DNA of 64,000 nt from an uncultured Ignavibacteria bacterium (GCA_913061095.1 CAJXVM010000019.1:36640-100639); one strand, 5' to 3'; shown: positions 17,101 to 24,736, counted from the first letter of the stretch. Translations and numbers: made by a program. Notes: generated from the sequence alone by a model not told the origin.

Positions 17101-17667
17101 GGGAGGACTGCCGGTGGCGGATAGGAGCGGCAAGGCTTCCACCGACTGCAGCCATGCAGCCGATGCTTCCTTCCACCCCGGCTCCTCCTGCTCCTTAAGG
17201 TGGACCCATTTCGGCGGGGGATCCAGCACCTTGGCATAGACCGAAAGTCCGCCCTCACTCTCCGGATCCATCATCGGGCTGACCCACGCCCCGGAGGCCT
17301 GCGCATCGCCTGTCAGCGGCGATCCGTTCTCGTCTACCAGACAGGATGGCACCAGCTTCTCGTAGAGCACACGTAGGGCCTTGAGTACTTCCCGGTCGGT
17401 GCCCTTTCCTTCCGATCCGTTCTGCTTCTGCGCCGCCCGTCCCATCGACAGCGCCTCAGCAGTACATTTGTCGGCAGCGACATGCGCGGGTTCATCCCCG
17501 CCATCCGTCGTCCAGTACTGATCCTGTCTGCACAGCAGCAGCATGCGCTCTATCTGCTGAACAGCCACATTCAATTCCGCGTGCGTCGTCCATAGTGCCC
17601 TGCGAAGAGCCAGAGTGCTTTCGCTCTTCCCGAGCACCAACTTCAGATTGATCGTTCTGGTCGGCAT
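14173..17667 (-). CDS. cas12b: Type V-B effector nuclease Cas12b (C2c1)
   Basis: A 1164-residue RNA-guided DNA nuclease similar along its length to Alicyclobacillus Cas12b (1129 aa). The split RuvC site is intact: RuvC-I D592 (VLSVDLGLRS), RuvC-II E870 (CRLILFEDLARYRF, then SQLMKWNHRE) and RuvC-III D1007 (IHADINAAQNLQRRFW). Other shared blocks are the N-terminal strand INLKLVLG, AWVSPM and WDRLAMRLAIAHLLSWESWN (about 254-273), LWREDD, HERSFTLRLPGE in the bridge region, SSRFHASSGAPGVRCR (about 920-935) and the C-terminal FFRDPSGILFESNRW. It should use the tracrRNA-crRNA hybrid to cut double-stranded DNA beside a 5' T-rich PAM, a family property not visible here. It is the first gene of the leftward cas operon. 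The upstream GGGGTGG is a weak ribosome site. No catalytic residue is missing. Confidence 0.98.
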   Translation of the reverse strand: MPTRTINLKLVLGKSESTLALRRALWTTHAELNVAVQQIERMLLLCRQDQYWTTDGGDEPAHVAADKCTAEALSMGRAAQKQNGSEGKGTDREVLKALRVLYEKLVPSCLVDENGSPLTGDAQASGAWVSPMMDPESEGGLSVYAKVLDPPPKWVHLKEQEEPGWKEASAAWLQSVEALPLLSATGSPPAWVRRLRNGQDWQDAFIEDQEKKRREIERGNAPVIRELKRLGLLPLVLPHFRMKLNSGGKGVSVWDRLAMRLAIAHLLSWESWNHNTKAEHNAAAAAYNALIEEHVHLKSVFDVLREYERARHERLKEVALASDDRPFRIGSRSIRAWDQIRQDWLQKGKDAASRMEILAQLQSRLRGGFGDPDFFRWLAAEGREHLWREDDAVVPFVKINMAHLLLSRRQEFSLMTFADSRLHPRWIMYEAPGGSNLRNYALETAGEKLLLRIKLLNRNDNGGLTEEEHLCRLAPSGQLSDLTLSRDGKKMLLQYRSAHQDFEGEAGGAEILFDRPYIEEPRRKEEQLESGRIGPVWFKLTLDVHTKAPEEWLDGRGRIQTPPEVHHFNTALSNKSKYRDKIRAGLRVLSVDLGLRSFAACSVFELVEGRPEKGLAFPAADGREENDPRKLWALHERSFTLRLPGEATTTREESARREAAGQVRALRRDMRLLRRMLQLGAEDNDQERDAQLGALLEAMPAGDGVADDDVPGFRREDYEGLRDTSFRSTPELWMQRCQQFHAMAEKQLSQRFGEWRRATRGKSSSWQERREKRAYNGGKSVWAIEYLDSVRRLIMSWSLHGRKFGEINRLNRAEHGTVAAGLLRHINKLKEDRTKTGADLLVQAARGYLTNPDGPGWQQRFAPCRLILFEDLARYRFRVDRPRRENSQLMKWNHREISAETTMQAELYGIITETTAAGFSSRFHASSGAPGVRCRVLTAEDFADELPRPYLAAELGWMLGPSFHGNAEKAREALRWVIRPGMMVPWRGGELFASFGADEKLRVIHADINAAQNLQRRFWTRCGEASRITCLAVGEDGGYHLDHTPGARLLGALQQLENGKGEFHLTPADDGVSYVMTRAGRKKGTKAAEGKARAEDGELDELLADMPEEAGTRRETFFRDPSGILFESNRWIPSKVFWSSTRDRIWQEMQKVSLERQSSDELRL

Positions 17668-17977
17668 GGGTCCACCCCTGTGACATGGTATTGCGTTGGT
17701 ATGTGTCTATCGCCCGAAAGTCTTAGCATTCGCCCCCTTATACAATCCCTCAACAGAAGGCCCGGCCGTCATGCGGTTGACTCCACTCTGTCCTCCTGAC
17801 TGGTTGGATGCAATGTATGGAAGATAAGAATGTCGGAATACAGTGGCAAATTATCCAGAGGTAGATTAATGTATTTCCCATCCCCATCCTGATTTTTTTA
17901 CCTTCTCAGATCATCGAACATTAAACAAGGCCCCGCTCCCCTCGGGGCCTGATCCGCAATCCCTGCCTCCGTCCTTT
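17668..17977 (-). promoter_or_regulatory. Upstream region of the cas operon
   Basis: 310 bp between the coiled-coil protein gene and cas12b, both leftward. It must contain the cas promoter and, at 17929-17949, the terminator of the preceding gene. No clear operator is seen. Confidence 0.45.
17929..17949 (-). terminator. Hairpin terminator after the 188-aa gene
   Basis: GGCCCCG (17929-17935) pairs with CGGGGCC (17943-17949). Read leftward it is followed by TTGTTTAA. It separates the cas operon from the upstream gene. Confidence 0.65.
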
Positions 17978-18544
17978 CTACGGTGCGAACGTCACCACCA
18001 GGCCTTTCTTCTTCCACACCTGCACGGCGCGGCCGTCCTCCTCGGCCTGTTTCTTTGCTTTCTTCAAGGCAGTCTGCTTCTCTGAGAGCTGCTTCTCGGC
18101 ATCTTCGAGTTCCGCCGGATACTTCCACTTGCTGGCGACGGTACGAATGCCCACCGTGGCGCCGCGAATGGTCGCCGGCCGGTCGTAAAACCGCTGGAAT
18201 TCTTCCTCCGCCCGGGGTTTGATTTCGTCCATGGCCTCCTTGATGATGTCCGCCCACTGCCGGAGGGTGACATACGAAAGGAGACTGCTGCTGGACTTCT
18301 CCAGCTTGGCTGTTCCCTGCCGGGCAAGTTCGGCCACCTCCCGCTTGGTTGCGAAACGGTGCGGCCGGGCGATGACCAGGGGATCATGCACCGGCGGGAA
18401 GTCCTCGTCCTCGAAGGGGAAGAGCTCCCGCCTCCGCGGATTGCCGGGTGCATCCATCTTCAGCTCCGGGATAGTGTCCTCCATCCCGAGGGCGGATTCC
18501 TCCATCCCGAGTATGGTATCGATGTCCATGCTGTGCTGTGACAT
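17978..18544 (-). CDS. Unknown coiled-coil protein of the element
   Basis: A 188-residue protein that I do not recognise. The start at 18544 (MSQHSMDID) has GAGGAG 4 bases upstream. The N-terminus is acidic and probably disordered (GMEESALGMEDTIPEL). Residues about 55-130 are mostly helical (KREVAELARQGTAKLEKSSS, with WADIIKEAMDEIKPRAEEEF). About 145-175 is a charged coiled coil (LEDAEKQLSEKQTALKKAKK). A role beside the RecT-like and DUF932 genes in DNA recombination or replication is possible but unsupported. It is divergent from the lipoprotein gene, with 99 bp between starts. Confidence 0.7.
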   Translation of the reverse strand: MSQHSMDIDTILGMEESALGMEDTIPELKMDAPGNPRRRELFPFEDEDFPPVHDPLVIARPHRFATKREVAELARQGTAKLEKSSSSLLSYVTLRQWADIIKEAMDEIKPRAEEEFQRFYDRPATIRGATVGIRTVASKWKYPAELEDAEKQLSEKQTALKKAKKQAEEDGRAVQVWKKKGLVVTFAP

Positions 18545-18643
18545 ATTCTCCTCATTCTCTGGTTTTACAATTTCATGACAACCGTCTGTTCGCTGCATTC
18601 GATATTGCACCTGGCCATATCCCGTGATGCAACGGAGGTTCGG

Positions 18644-19318
18644 ATGAAGACATTTCTATACCTCATTCCCGTCTCATTTCTGCTCACTGCCTGTGCAGGC
18701 TGGCAGACGCATTCCGACCACCCCATCCGCTTGAAGCTCATCTCCGGGCAACAGATGCGTGGTGTCATCGTGTCCGTCAGGGACAGTGCGGTAGTACTCG
18801 ACACCCTCTCAAGCCACAATGAGTACGAGGCATTGGCGCCTCTCTCCAGAATCCCCGACATGAAAGGCCTCACGACCGTCACTGCTCGTCAGATCGACTC
18901 GGTGTATCTCAACCGGGGCAGCCACACATTTTCCGGTATCATGATCGGCTTCCTCGTCGGTGGAGGGGCGGGACTGGCAGCCGGCAGTGCCGGAGGTCGG
19001 GACGATGACGGCTCCAGGCTCCGTCTGAAACCCTTTAGAACCGAACCGATCGGGAATGGTGATGAAGGCAGGGACGGTGTCGAGCAGCTGATGTATGTGC
19101 TCGGCGGCGGACTCATCGGAGCTTTGGCCGGCAGCTTCATCGGATCCTCCATCGCCGTTGAGGAAACCATATACACCAACAAGGCTCACGCGAAACCACT
19201 TTCGGATCTCACCCCTCTCCGCAAGTATGCCGTCTTCCCTGACGATGAACCACCGCTGCTGCAAAGCTACAGACCCTCAGGCGGCTCAGTTCAGACTGCT
19301 CCTTCCGGCGGGAAATGA
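18644..19318 (+). CDS. Lipoprotein with glycine-zipper segments
   Basis: A 224-residue protein. The start at 18644 (MKTFLYLIPV) has GGAGG upstream. The signal peptide ends in a lipobox, LLTAC, with lipidated Cys near residue 17. A small beta domain (about 25-85) is followed by two glycine-rich hydrophobic stretches, MIGFLVGGGAGLAAGSAGG and VLGGGLIGALAGSFIGSSIA, typical of glycine-zipper segments that insert in or span membranes. It is the only long rightward gene in the right half of the element besides the 156-aa gene. Its end overlaps the convergent DUF932 gene by 33 bases. It could be cargo that changes the cell envelope (for example superinfection exclusion); that is speculation. Confidence 0.8.
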   Translation: MKTFLYLIPVSFLLTACAGWQTHSDHPIRLKLISGQQMRGVIVSVRDSAVVLDTLSSHNEYEALAPLSRIPDMKGLTTVTARQIDSVYLNRGSHTFSGIMIGFLVGGGAGLAAGSAGGRDDDGSRLRLKPFRTEPIGNGDEGRDGVEQLMYVLGGGLIGALAGSFIGSSIAVEETIYTNKAHAKPLSDLTPLRKYAVFPDDEPPLLQSYRPSGGSVQTAPSGGK

Positions 19319-20296
19319 CGACGGCTTCTCCATTGCCATATCCGCGGCTACGGCAAAGGCCTGCCGCTTGATTTCCCCTCCCGTGCCGAACTGCGTGGAC
19401 TCTACCCACTCCTTCGCCGGACGCACGTGATCCACCCATTCCGTGATGGCATTGTAGGCGTCCCATACCGTGCGACCGTGGTTTCCTTTCCCCACTGCGT
19501 AGAGATCGGTCAGCTGCAGCATGCGATTGCGCCACACGTTCCGCCGAAGCCGGTCATCGTTCCACTTCCGAAGGTCCGGCATGACCGCCATGAAGTACGG
19601 CGTCGGATCCGGCAGCGGGGTCTCCGCCATGCGTTCCATCTCCTCCCGCGCCCGGTCGAAGTCCATCTCCGCCTGCCCGATGGCTTCCATGACCTGCTCG
19701 AGCCGCTCGCGAATGCCTCGCAGGTGCTTGAGAGAGAACTGTGCCTCCTTCCCCCGCAGTGCAAGGTTCAGGGTGTTGTTGCACACCACACGTACCGGCG
19801 TCGGACGCAGCAGCAGCGGTGTCGAACCGTCATGCGAGAGCACCAAAAGGAAGTACCTGCGCACCTCGTCATCTGCGACCGTGATGGACTCCGGCAGTCG
19901 CGCGAGGATCCACACGCGGCGGCCGTCACGCACCGCACCGGCAGACTCATAGACACATCCCCGGTCAATCAGTGCCCGGTCAAAGACCGAGAATGCCTCA
20001 TCATTCTGCAGCACTTCGTACTTGCGTCCTACCACCCCGAGCACATGCGGATGATTCTCGGCGTCGTAGCGGACCGTGGCGAAGGCGGGGGCAGGAACAT
20101 ACTGCCGATGGATCGAAAGCCCGTCCTGGCCGTCCAGACGCGCGTACAGCGGCTTCTTGTGTACATGCCAGTCGAGTCCTGCAAGCCGCAGTGCATCGGG
20201 TGTGGACGGCGGCATGTCGAGCCGTACGCCCTTTCGGTGCCACGCCGCCTCGCCGACGACGAAGCAGGCTCTGTCGTCCATGATCATGTCAGCCAT
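19286..20296 (-). CDS. DUF932 family phage/plasmid-like protein
   Basis: A 336-residue protein of the DUF932 (TIGR03299, 'phage/plasmid-like protein') family, common in phages, plasmids and integrative elements and of unknown biochemical role. The start at 20296 (MADMIMDDRACF) has GGAGGT upstream. Family marks include AAWHRKGV, the VVGRKYEVLQNDEAFSVFDR block near residue 100 and VRVVCNNTLNLAL near residue 175. It overlaps the stop of the RecT-like gene by 8 bases, so the two are coupled, consistent with a joint role in DNA recombination or replication. Confidence 0.88.
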   Translation of the reverse strand: MADMIMDDRACFVVGEAAWHRKGVRLDMPPSTPDALRLAGLDWHVHKKPLYARLDGQDGLSIHRQYVPAPAFATVRYDAENHPHVLGVVGRKYEVLQNDEAFSVFDRALIDRGCVYESAGAVRDGRRVWILARLPESITVADDEVRRYFLLVLSHDGSTPLLLRPTPVRVVCNNTLNLALRGKEAQFSLKHLRGIRERLEQVMEAIGQAEMDFDRAREEMERMAETPLPDPTPYFMAVMPDLRKWNDDRLRRNVWRNRMLQLTDLYAVGKGNHGRTVWDAYNAITEWVDHVRPAKEWVESTQFGTGGEIKRQAFAVAADMAMEKPSSFPAGRSSLN

Positions 20297-21434
20297 GATG
20301 ACCTCCGTTTCGTGATTGTGTGTGGGTGTGGTGCTGGGTTGCTGTGACTGCCTCGGGATGCGATGGGATCTCCACGCCCTTCCCTTCGGCCACCATGCGC
20401 AGCATCTCATGCAGCTGCTCATCGCCGATCTCCGGATCTTTCCAGCGGTGCCTGAGCAGTTCCAGCTCTTCGGACGTACAATGCGGCTTGAGGGCGAGAA
20501 CGGCATGCACCAGATGCTGCTGCCGCTCCGGTGTCGCCCGAACGGTTCTGCTGGCCGGTGACTCTGCCGGATCCACCGATGCTTCCGCTGCGTTCTCAGC
20601 GGGCTCGGCCGCGGCCGCCTCAGTCACGAGCTCGGTACCGGCCTGCATACGATTGACGGAAGTATCATCCTGCGAATGGATGGAGGTTGAGGACGGTGGC
20701 GTTGTTTCATGCAGGAGCCAACCATGGCCTGTCGGCTGTCCGTCCTCATCCTCCTCCATTCCAAGTTCGTCCGGCGTGTAGACGCCCGAAACCACATCGG
20801 GACAGTACCACCGCGCACCATTCGACAATGCCCGGGCGTAAAGCATGTTCCGGGGATACCGGCGCCAGTTTTCTCCGCCGGCCACATCCGCCCGCCGCGC
20901 ATCCTCGATGGTGAATTGCGAGATGCCCATTGGCTCCCATGCCCCGTTCGCTCTTTCGAAGAACTCGATATGGCAGGCACCTTCGTCATGACGGCGGACA
21001 AGGAATCTGTACCGCTGCGAACGCTTGATGAGGGCTGCCATCGCCTGTGCGCTGAGTGCAACCTTCCCCCGGATGATGTTGATGGTGGTCATGGCCTCGA
21101 GCGGCGGGATGCCAAGCTCCCTGCCCTTGAGCACTTTGACGATGGCCTGCGCCGCACTGCGGATGTCCTGGAACAGCCCGGACTGATGGAAGATTTCTCC
21201 GAGGTCACGGACGTCCATTGCCGACTCGATTGTGATCGGTGAGGGCCTCCCATTCGCGCGGGGAGCCGCATTGGAGGCCTCAACGGCGTGTCCGGCACCG
21301 TGCATCACCGGCGGGCGATCAACGGACTGAGCGGGCCTGTATGAAGCCCGTTCGGGACTGGACTGCGTTGCCCTGCCGGTGAATGCCGGACGGCGAAGCC
21401 GCGAGGTGTCGCCAGCGTGTTCATTCTCCTTCAT
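20289..21434 (-). CDS. RecT-like single-strand annealing recombinase
   Basis: A 381-residue protein with a RecT-like core at about 80-270: GEIFHQSGLFQDIRSAAQAI, then GRELGIPPLEAMTTINII, GKVALSAQAMAALIKRS, and FTIEDARRADVAGGENW with RNMLYARALSNGARWYCPDV. This arrangement is seen in phage RecT-type annealing proteins. The N-terminal 75 residues and the region after 275 are low complexity. The start at 21434 has AGGAGG upstream and overlaps the zinc-ribbon gene by 14 bases; its stop overlaps DUF932. No partner exonuclease is seen, so it may act with replication rather than as a full Red system. Confidence 0.78.
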   Translation of the reverse strand: MKENEHAGDTSRLRRPAFTGRATQSSPERASYRPAQSVDRPPVMHGAGHAVEASNAAPRANGRPSPITIESAMDVRDLGEIFHQSGLFQDIRSAAQAIVKVLKGRELGIPPLEAMTTINIIRGKVALSAQAMAALIKRSQRYRFLVRRHDEGACHIEFFERANGAWEPMGISQFTIEDARRADVAGGENWRRYPRNMLYARALSNGARWYCPDVVSGVYTPDELGMEEDEDGQPTGHGWLLHETTPPSSTSIHSQDDTSVNRMQAGTELVTEAAAAEPAENAAEASVDPAESPASRTVRATPERQQHLVHAVLALKPHCTSEELELLRHRWKDPEIGDEQLHEMLRMVAEGKGVEIPSHPEAVTATQHHTHTQSRNGGHHG

Positions 21435-21792
21435 GGTGTTCTCCTCCTGAATTGCTGAGTGATTTCAGGTACTCATCGCGGGTCAGCACTTCGATTGCCG
21501 CCCCGTCCGGTCGGCAGATCAGGCACCGGTTCCCGTAGAGGGTGTGGTCCTGAATGTCCGCCGAGTGCATGTGATATCCGGGAATGCTGACGATGGTCGT
21601 GACGGCATGACAGGTCAGGCAGAAGATCCCGGCAGTTGATGGTGTTGCGGTCAGCTTGGCCGCGCAGGAAGGACACACGCGGACATACAGGGCATCGGGT
21701 TCTTCCACTTCCTCGGCGGATTCCATGAGGACAAAGCCTCCGCATCCGCGCGTACTGCATGGCCATAGATAGGCTGTTGGTTCATGACTCAT
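21421..21792 (-). CDS. Cysteine-rich zinc-ribbon protein
   Basis: A 123-residue protein not recognised as a named family. The start at 21792 (MSHEPTAYLW) has GGAGG 5 bases upstream. Four paired-cysteine knuckles are present (CSTRGC, CPSC, CLTC and CLIC, near residues 12-17, 40-43, 59-62 and 90-93), suggesting two zinc ribbons. It is the first gene of the leftward zinc-ribbon/RecT/DUF932 operon; all three genes overlap. Confidence 0.78.
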   Translation of the reverse strand: MSHEPTAYLWPCSTRGCGGFVLMESAEEVEEPDALYVRVCPSCAAKLTATPSTAGIFCLTCHAVTTIVSIPGYHMHSADIQDHTLYGNRCLICRPDGAAIEVLTRDEYLKSLSNSGGEHHEGE

Positions 21793-22304
21793 CGGGCCTC
21801 CGATATGGTGAGAATTCCTTCGGGCTGACTTGCTGCCCGGGCGGTCTGCACGTGAGGGCGAAACCACCGAAAGAACCTCTCGAGAACCCACCCCCACCAC
21901 GGAAGCAGCGGTCATCTCCCAACCCGGGTGGGAGCAGGAAGCACAGAACAGACGGAAAGCATTGAAGAAAGGAAACCCGCGATAGACGGGTTTGGCGCCA
22001 CGGCCGATACTGCGGATGTGACTGGTGGCAGTATTCATTTCGTGTTGAGATGGGATCCCATGCAGTTTCCGGAATACTACGCAGTGTACCGGCGGAGTCC
22101 CACCAATAAGGAGGGCACCCCTGCCATTTCCGGCTGGGGGGGAGGGGTCTTTTTGATATGCAGGGAGGCCCGGACAGGAAAGTTGTCCCGCTTCAGGGAA
22201 GGTGGGAGTGCATGTCCCGGTATCAGTGCGTCCGGGCTGAGTTCTCGAGAGGTTCCTGTGGTGTTTCCAATCCATTCCCTACCCACAAGCACAGGAGCAG
22301 AACC
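21793..22304. other. Intergenic region with hairpin between divergent operons
   Basis: 512 bp containing the promoters of the leftward RecT operon and the rightward 156-aa gene. AAACCCG (21973-21979) and CGGGTTT (21987-21993) form a small hairpin. Nothing else is recognisable. Confidence 0.5.
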
Positions 22305-22775
22305 ATGCTGACCCAGCAAATCCTCATCAACGGCACCCCTCATGCAGCAGTCATCACCGTCGTCAAGGGCAGGAGTGAACTCCGGCATGACTTCATTGTC
22401 ATCGATGCAACCGAGGAGGAATTGACACAGTGCATCGAACTCGACCGCAACCTCCGCACCGAGCAGTGCCTGCGTTACCTCCTGACCGGCCACTGGCTTG
22501 AGCAGCACGGCGGCTCGATCGACGGCTTCGAGGAATTCTTCGAGAGCTACAGCCCGACCGATGCGGAAGTGGACGCGGCACGCCTCATGGTCGACCAGGG
22601 TATCTTCCGTGGCAATGGTCTGCGGTGCCAGGATCCGGAAACCGGCGAGGACCTTGCCTACCTCAAGACCCGGCTCTCGGAACAGCAGGGCGTCCTGCGG
22701 TTCAGGAAGCTTCTGCCGAGGATCATCCGGTCGGAGATGTACAATTCGGCGATGGCCGCGGAGCCGGCATTCTAG
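22305..22775 (+). CDS. Unknown 156-aa protein of the element
   Basis: The start at 22305 (MLTQQILING) has AGGAG 8 bases upstream. The protein is acidic with a short beta N-terminus and a mainly helical remainder (EEELTQCIELDRNLRTEQCL, GFEEFFESYSPTDAEVDAAR, RLSEQQGVLRFRKLLPRIIR). I do not recognise the family. A strong terminator follows, so it forms a single-gene unit. Confidence 0.75.
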   Translation: MLTQQILINGTPHAAVITVVKGRSELRHDFIVIDATEEELTQCIELDRNLRTEQCLRYLLTGHWLEQHGGSIDGFEEFFESYSPTDAEVDAARLMVDQGIFRGNGLRCQDPETGEDLAYLKTRLSEQQGVLRFRKLLPRIIRSEMYNSAMAAEPAF

Positions 22776-23350
22776 TCTGGCAGTCCGGCCCGGCAATCCG
22801 GAATCCGGCAGTCCGGCTGCGGAGTCCCGCGCACTCTGCGAGTCTCTACTTCATCCCTTTCAGCCAGTATCACCCACGCGGTGGTGCTGGCTTTTTTTTT
22901 TCTTTCCCCCTGCCGAGTGGACGGATTTCCGGCAGACAGCGAATTGCATAATCCGGCAGAATTGCCTGTCATGCCTGTGCAATGAGTAAAGAGACAGCCG
23001 CCCATCGGACAAAGGCCCACTTCCCTTCATGCATTATGTCTGTGCAATGGAATTTCCTGTGGAAGGCATCGTGCGGCATGCGGAAGGATGATGTTCGCCG
23101 TCATGTTCTTCGGGGCCATGTCCCTGCATTCCAGTCCATGTATTCATGTCCTGTGCACAGACGTGCAACCAAGGACATGCACACCAAAAGAACCACACCG
23201 AGAACTCAGCACCACAGCACGGAGAGAACCAAACACTAGCACTATAGCACTGTGCACGACCGACCGCGCAAAGCTAAGGGCTGGCCATGACAAAGTCAAA
23301 TCGGCAGCCGCAATGAGTTCCGGTTTATCCTCCCGGCTCCCTCCCCCTCA
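22776..23350. other. Intergenic region with CCGG-rich repeats
   Basis: 575 bp. The part just after the 156-aa gene has clustered copies of GGCAGTCCGG and GGCAATCCGG (22780-22825), then the terminator at 22862-22900. The rest shows no credible gene. Confidence 0.5.
22862..22900 (+). terminator. Rho-independent terminator
   Basis: AGCCAG with CTGGCT and inner CACC with GGTG form a long hairpin followed by ten T. It ends the transcript of the 156-aa gene. Confidence 0.88.
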
Positions 23351-23452
23351 TCAGCCGAATAGTTGAATAAGTAGCTGGATGATGCTCAGAAGTGCAACAA
23401 CCAGTTCCATCCATATCGTAGCCGACTTGGCCACTACATCACTTTTTCTCAT
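23351..23452 (-). CDS. 33-aa hydrophobic peptide
   Basis: A short frame starting at 23452 (MRKSDVVAKS) with GGAGG 8 bases upstream, an ideal ribosome site. After a charged start there is one predicted membrane helix (WMELVVALLSIIQLLIQLFG) and a stop. The size and shape resemble type I toxin peptides or small holin-like membrane peptides, but no antisense RNA has been identified. It lies about 250 bp downstream of the integrase stop, on the same strand. Confidence 0.6.
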   Translation of the reverse strand: MRKSDVVAKSATIWMELVVALLSIIQLLIQLFG

Positions 23453-23601
23453 AACATTTTCCTCCGGCCCTCATGGACCAATGGATTGTTCCCCAAAAGT
23501 GATTTAGTGGTTGCGGCTACATTAAGGACCAGAGTTGTCAATAGCAAGAGAAAAGTGCCATGGCCACATCAGATAATTCTTCCACGGACGGCTGGCAACA
23601 A

Positions 23602-24609
23602 TCACCAACCCTCACCAAGCTTGGCCACGACATCATGCATGGTCTCCGGCTGCAGGTGCGCGTAGATTTCGGTGGTGCGGGTGTTGGCATGGCCGAGGAG
23701 CCGAGCAACCTGATACAGGGACACGCCGTCCTGCACCAGCCAGGAAGCGAACGTGTGCCGCAGTGAGTGGAAGTGAATGGATTCCGGCAGTCCGGCCTGC
23801 CGCACGAAACGCTTGAAGGCCAGTGTGAGGCTATCCCTGCGGATCGGCTTGCGGTTGTATATGAACACGCGGCTATGCTCCTGCGGGCGGCTCTCCAGCA
23901 CATCCATGGCAGCTTGGTTGAGAGGCACATTCCGCCGCTTGCCGGCCTTGGTCTTGAACGTCGCCGTGCTTGTCACATGCACCACGCGCCGGGCCATGTC
24001 CACCTGCGACCATTCGAGGTGCAGAATCTCTCCCTGCCGCATCCCGGTGTAAACAGCGAACACGACGATCGGCCGGATCCAGCTGTCGCCTATGCAGTCA
24101 CAGAGCTGACGGAACTGTTCCCTGCTGAGGTATGCGGGAGGCTTTTCGGGGATGCGGATCATCTGCACACCGGCGAATGGATTCCTGGGAATCATCTCCC
24201 ACCGGACGGCATGGTTGAAGGCACTGCGAAGTGTTCGCAGCTGGATGTTGACCGACACCGGTGAGAGTTCCGACATCCGCTGGGCCTTGAACCGGTCGAC
24301 ATCGACCGCACGGATGCGGATCAGAGGCTTGTCGCCAATGATGGCGAGGAGGGCATTCAGGGACAGCCTGTAGACTTCCTGTGTCTTCGGTGCACTGTTG
24401 ATACTGACATAGTCGAGGATCTTCGGGATGAAGCTGCTGAGGTCGATACGCCGGGTGGTCTCCTTCGGTTCAAGCCCGGCGATGACAATGGCCATTGCCT
24501 CAGCTTTGTTCTTGGTCCGGGTGGAGACCCATTTGTCCTGCCCGAAGGATTGATCACGTAGGTAGTAGTAGCCGTTCGATCGTCGGATGAGAGTGCGTTT
24601 GGTGCTCAT
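23602..24609 (-). CDS. int: Tyrosine recombinase (integrase of the element)
   Basis: A 335-residue site-specific recombinase. The N-terminal arm-binding and core-binding (SAM-like) domains cover about 1-145; the catalytic domain about 155-325 holds R191 (TGMRQGE), H281 and R284 (HSLRHTFASW), H307 (LLGHAN) and the nucleophile Y316 (TEIYAHL). The start at 24609 (MSTKRTLIRR) has GGAAGGG upstream; the open frame continues through attR but that part is not gene-like. It lies 80 bp from attR, the usual place for a tRNA-targeting integrase. Confidence 0.96.
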   Translation of the reverse strand: MSTKRTLIRRSNGYYYLRDQSFGQDKWVSTRTKNKAEAMAIVIAGLEPKETTRRIDLSSFIPKILDYVSINSAPKTQEVYRLSLNALLAIIGDKPLIRIRAVDVDRFKAQRMSELSPVSVNIQLRTLRSAFNHAVRWEMIPRNPFAGVQMIRIPEKPPAYLSREQFRQLCDCIGDSWIRPIVVFAVYTGMRQGEILHLEWSQVDMARRVVHVTSTATFKTKAGKRRNVPLNQAAMDVLESRPQEHSRVFIYNRKPIRRDSLTLAFKRFVRQAGLPESIHFHSLRHTFASWLVQDGVSLYQVARLLGHANTRTTEIYAHLQPETMHDVVAKLGEGW

Positions 24610-24689
24610 GGTAGGCCCTTCCAGTAACAGTGAAGTAACATGGATGTACTTCATTGCCCTGTCTGCCCTGTATGGCCCAATTTCGGGGA

Positions 24690-24734
24690 GCCTGTCACGC
24701 AGGAGGTCGCGAGTTCGAGTCTCGTCGGCTCCGC
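24690..24734. repeat. attR: right 45-bp direct repeat
   Basis: Identical to 6956-7000, the 3' half of tRNA-Asp. The 5' half of a tRNA is absent here, so it is an attachment-site copy and not a gene. Confidence 0.95.
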
Positions 24735-24736
24735 AC

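Larger units (their letters stand above)
6956..24734. mobile_element. tRNA-Asp-integrated element carrying a type V-B CRISPR-Cas system
   Basis: The element is bounded by exact 45-bp direct repeats of the tRNA-Asp 3' end (6956-7000 and 24690-24734), with a tyrosine integrase next to the right repeat. Cargo from left to right: an intergenic region with iteron-like repeats, a PrimPol/AAA+ replication protein, an excisionase-like protein, a CRISPR array, tracrRNA, cas2, cas4-cas1, cas12b, a coiled-coil protein, a lipoprotein, DUF932, RecT-like, a zinc-ribbon protein, an unknown 156-aa protein, a 33-aa hydrophobic peptide and the integrase. No capsid, portal, terminase, relaxase or type IV secretion gene is seen. 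A phage satellite or small integrative plasmid fits best; that classification is inference. Confidence 0.93.

Noticed and set aside
14366..17258. Long antisense frames over cas12b.
   Set aside because: Shadow frames caused by high GC content at third positions of cas12b.
14173..17667. TnpB-like or other Cas12 subtype effector.
   Set aside because: Full-length similarity to Cas12b, length of 1164 aa, and the linked Cas4-Cas1 fusion and tracrRNA fix it as type V-B.
24690..24734. Second tRNA-Asp gene.
   Set aside because: Only the 3' 45 bases are present; no 5' acceptor strand or D-arm. It is attR.
6956..24734. Ordinary prophage or integrative conjugative element.
   Set aside because: No capsid, portal, tail, terminase, lysis, relaxase or type IV secretion genes found in 17.7 kb.
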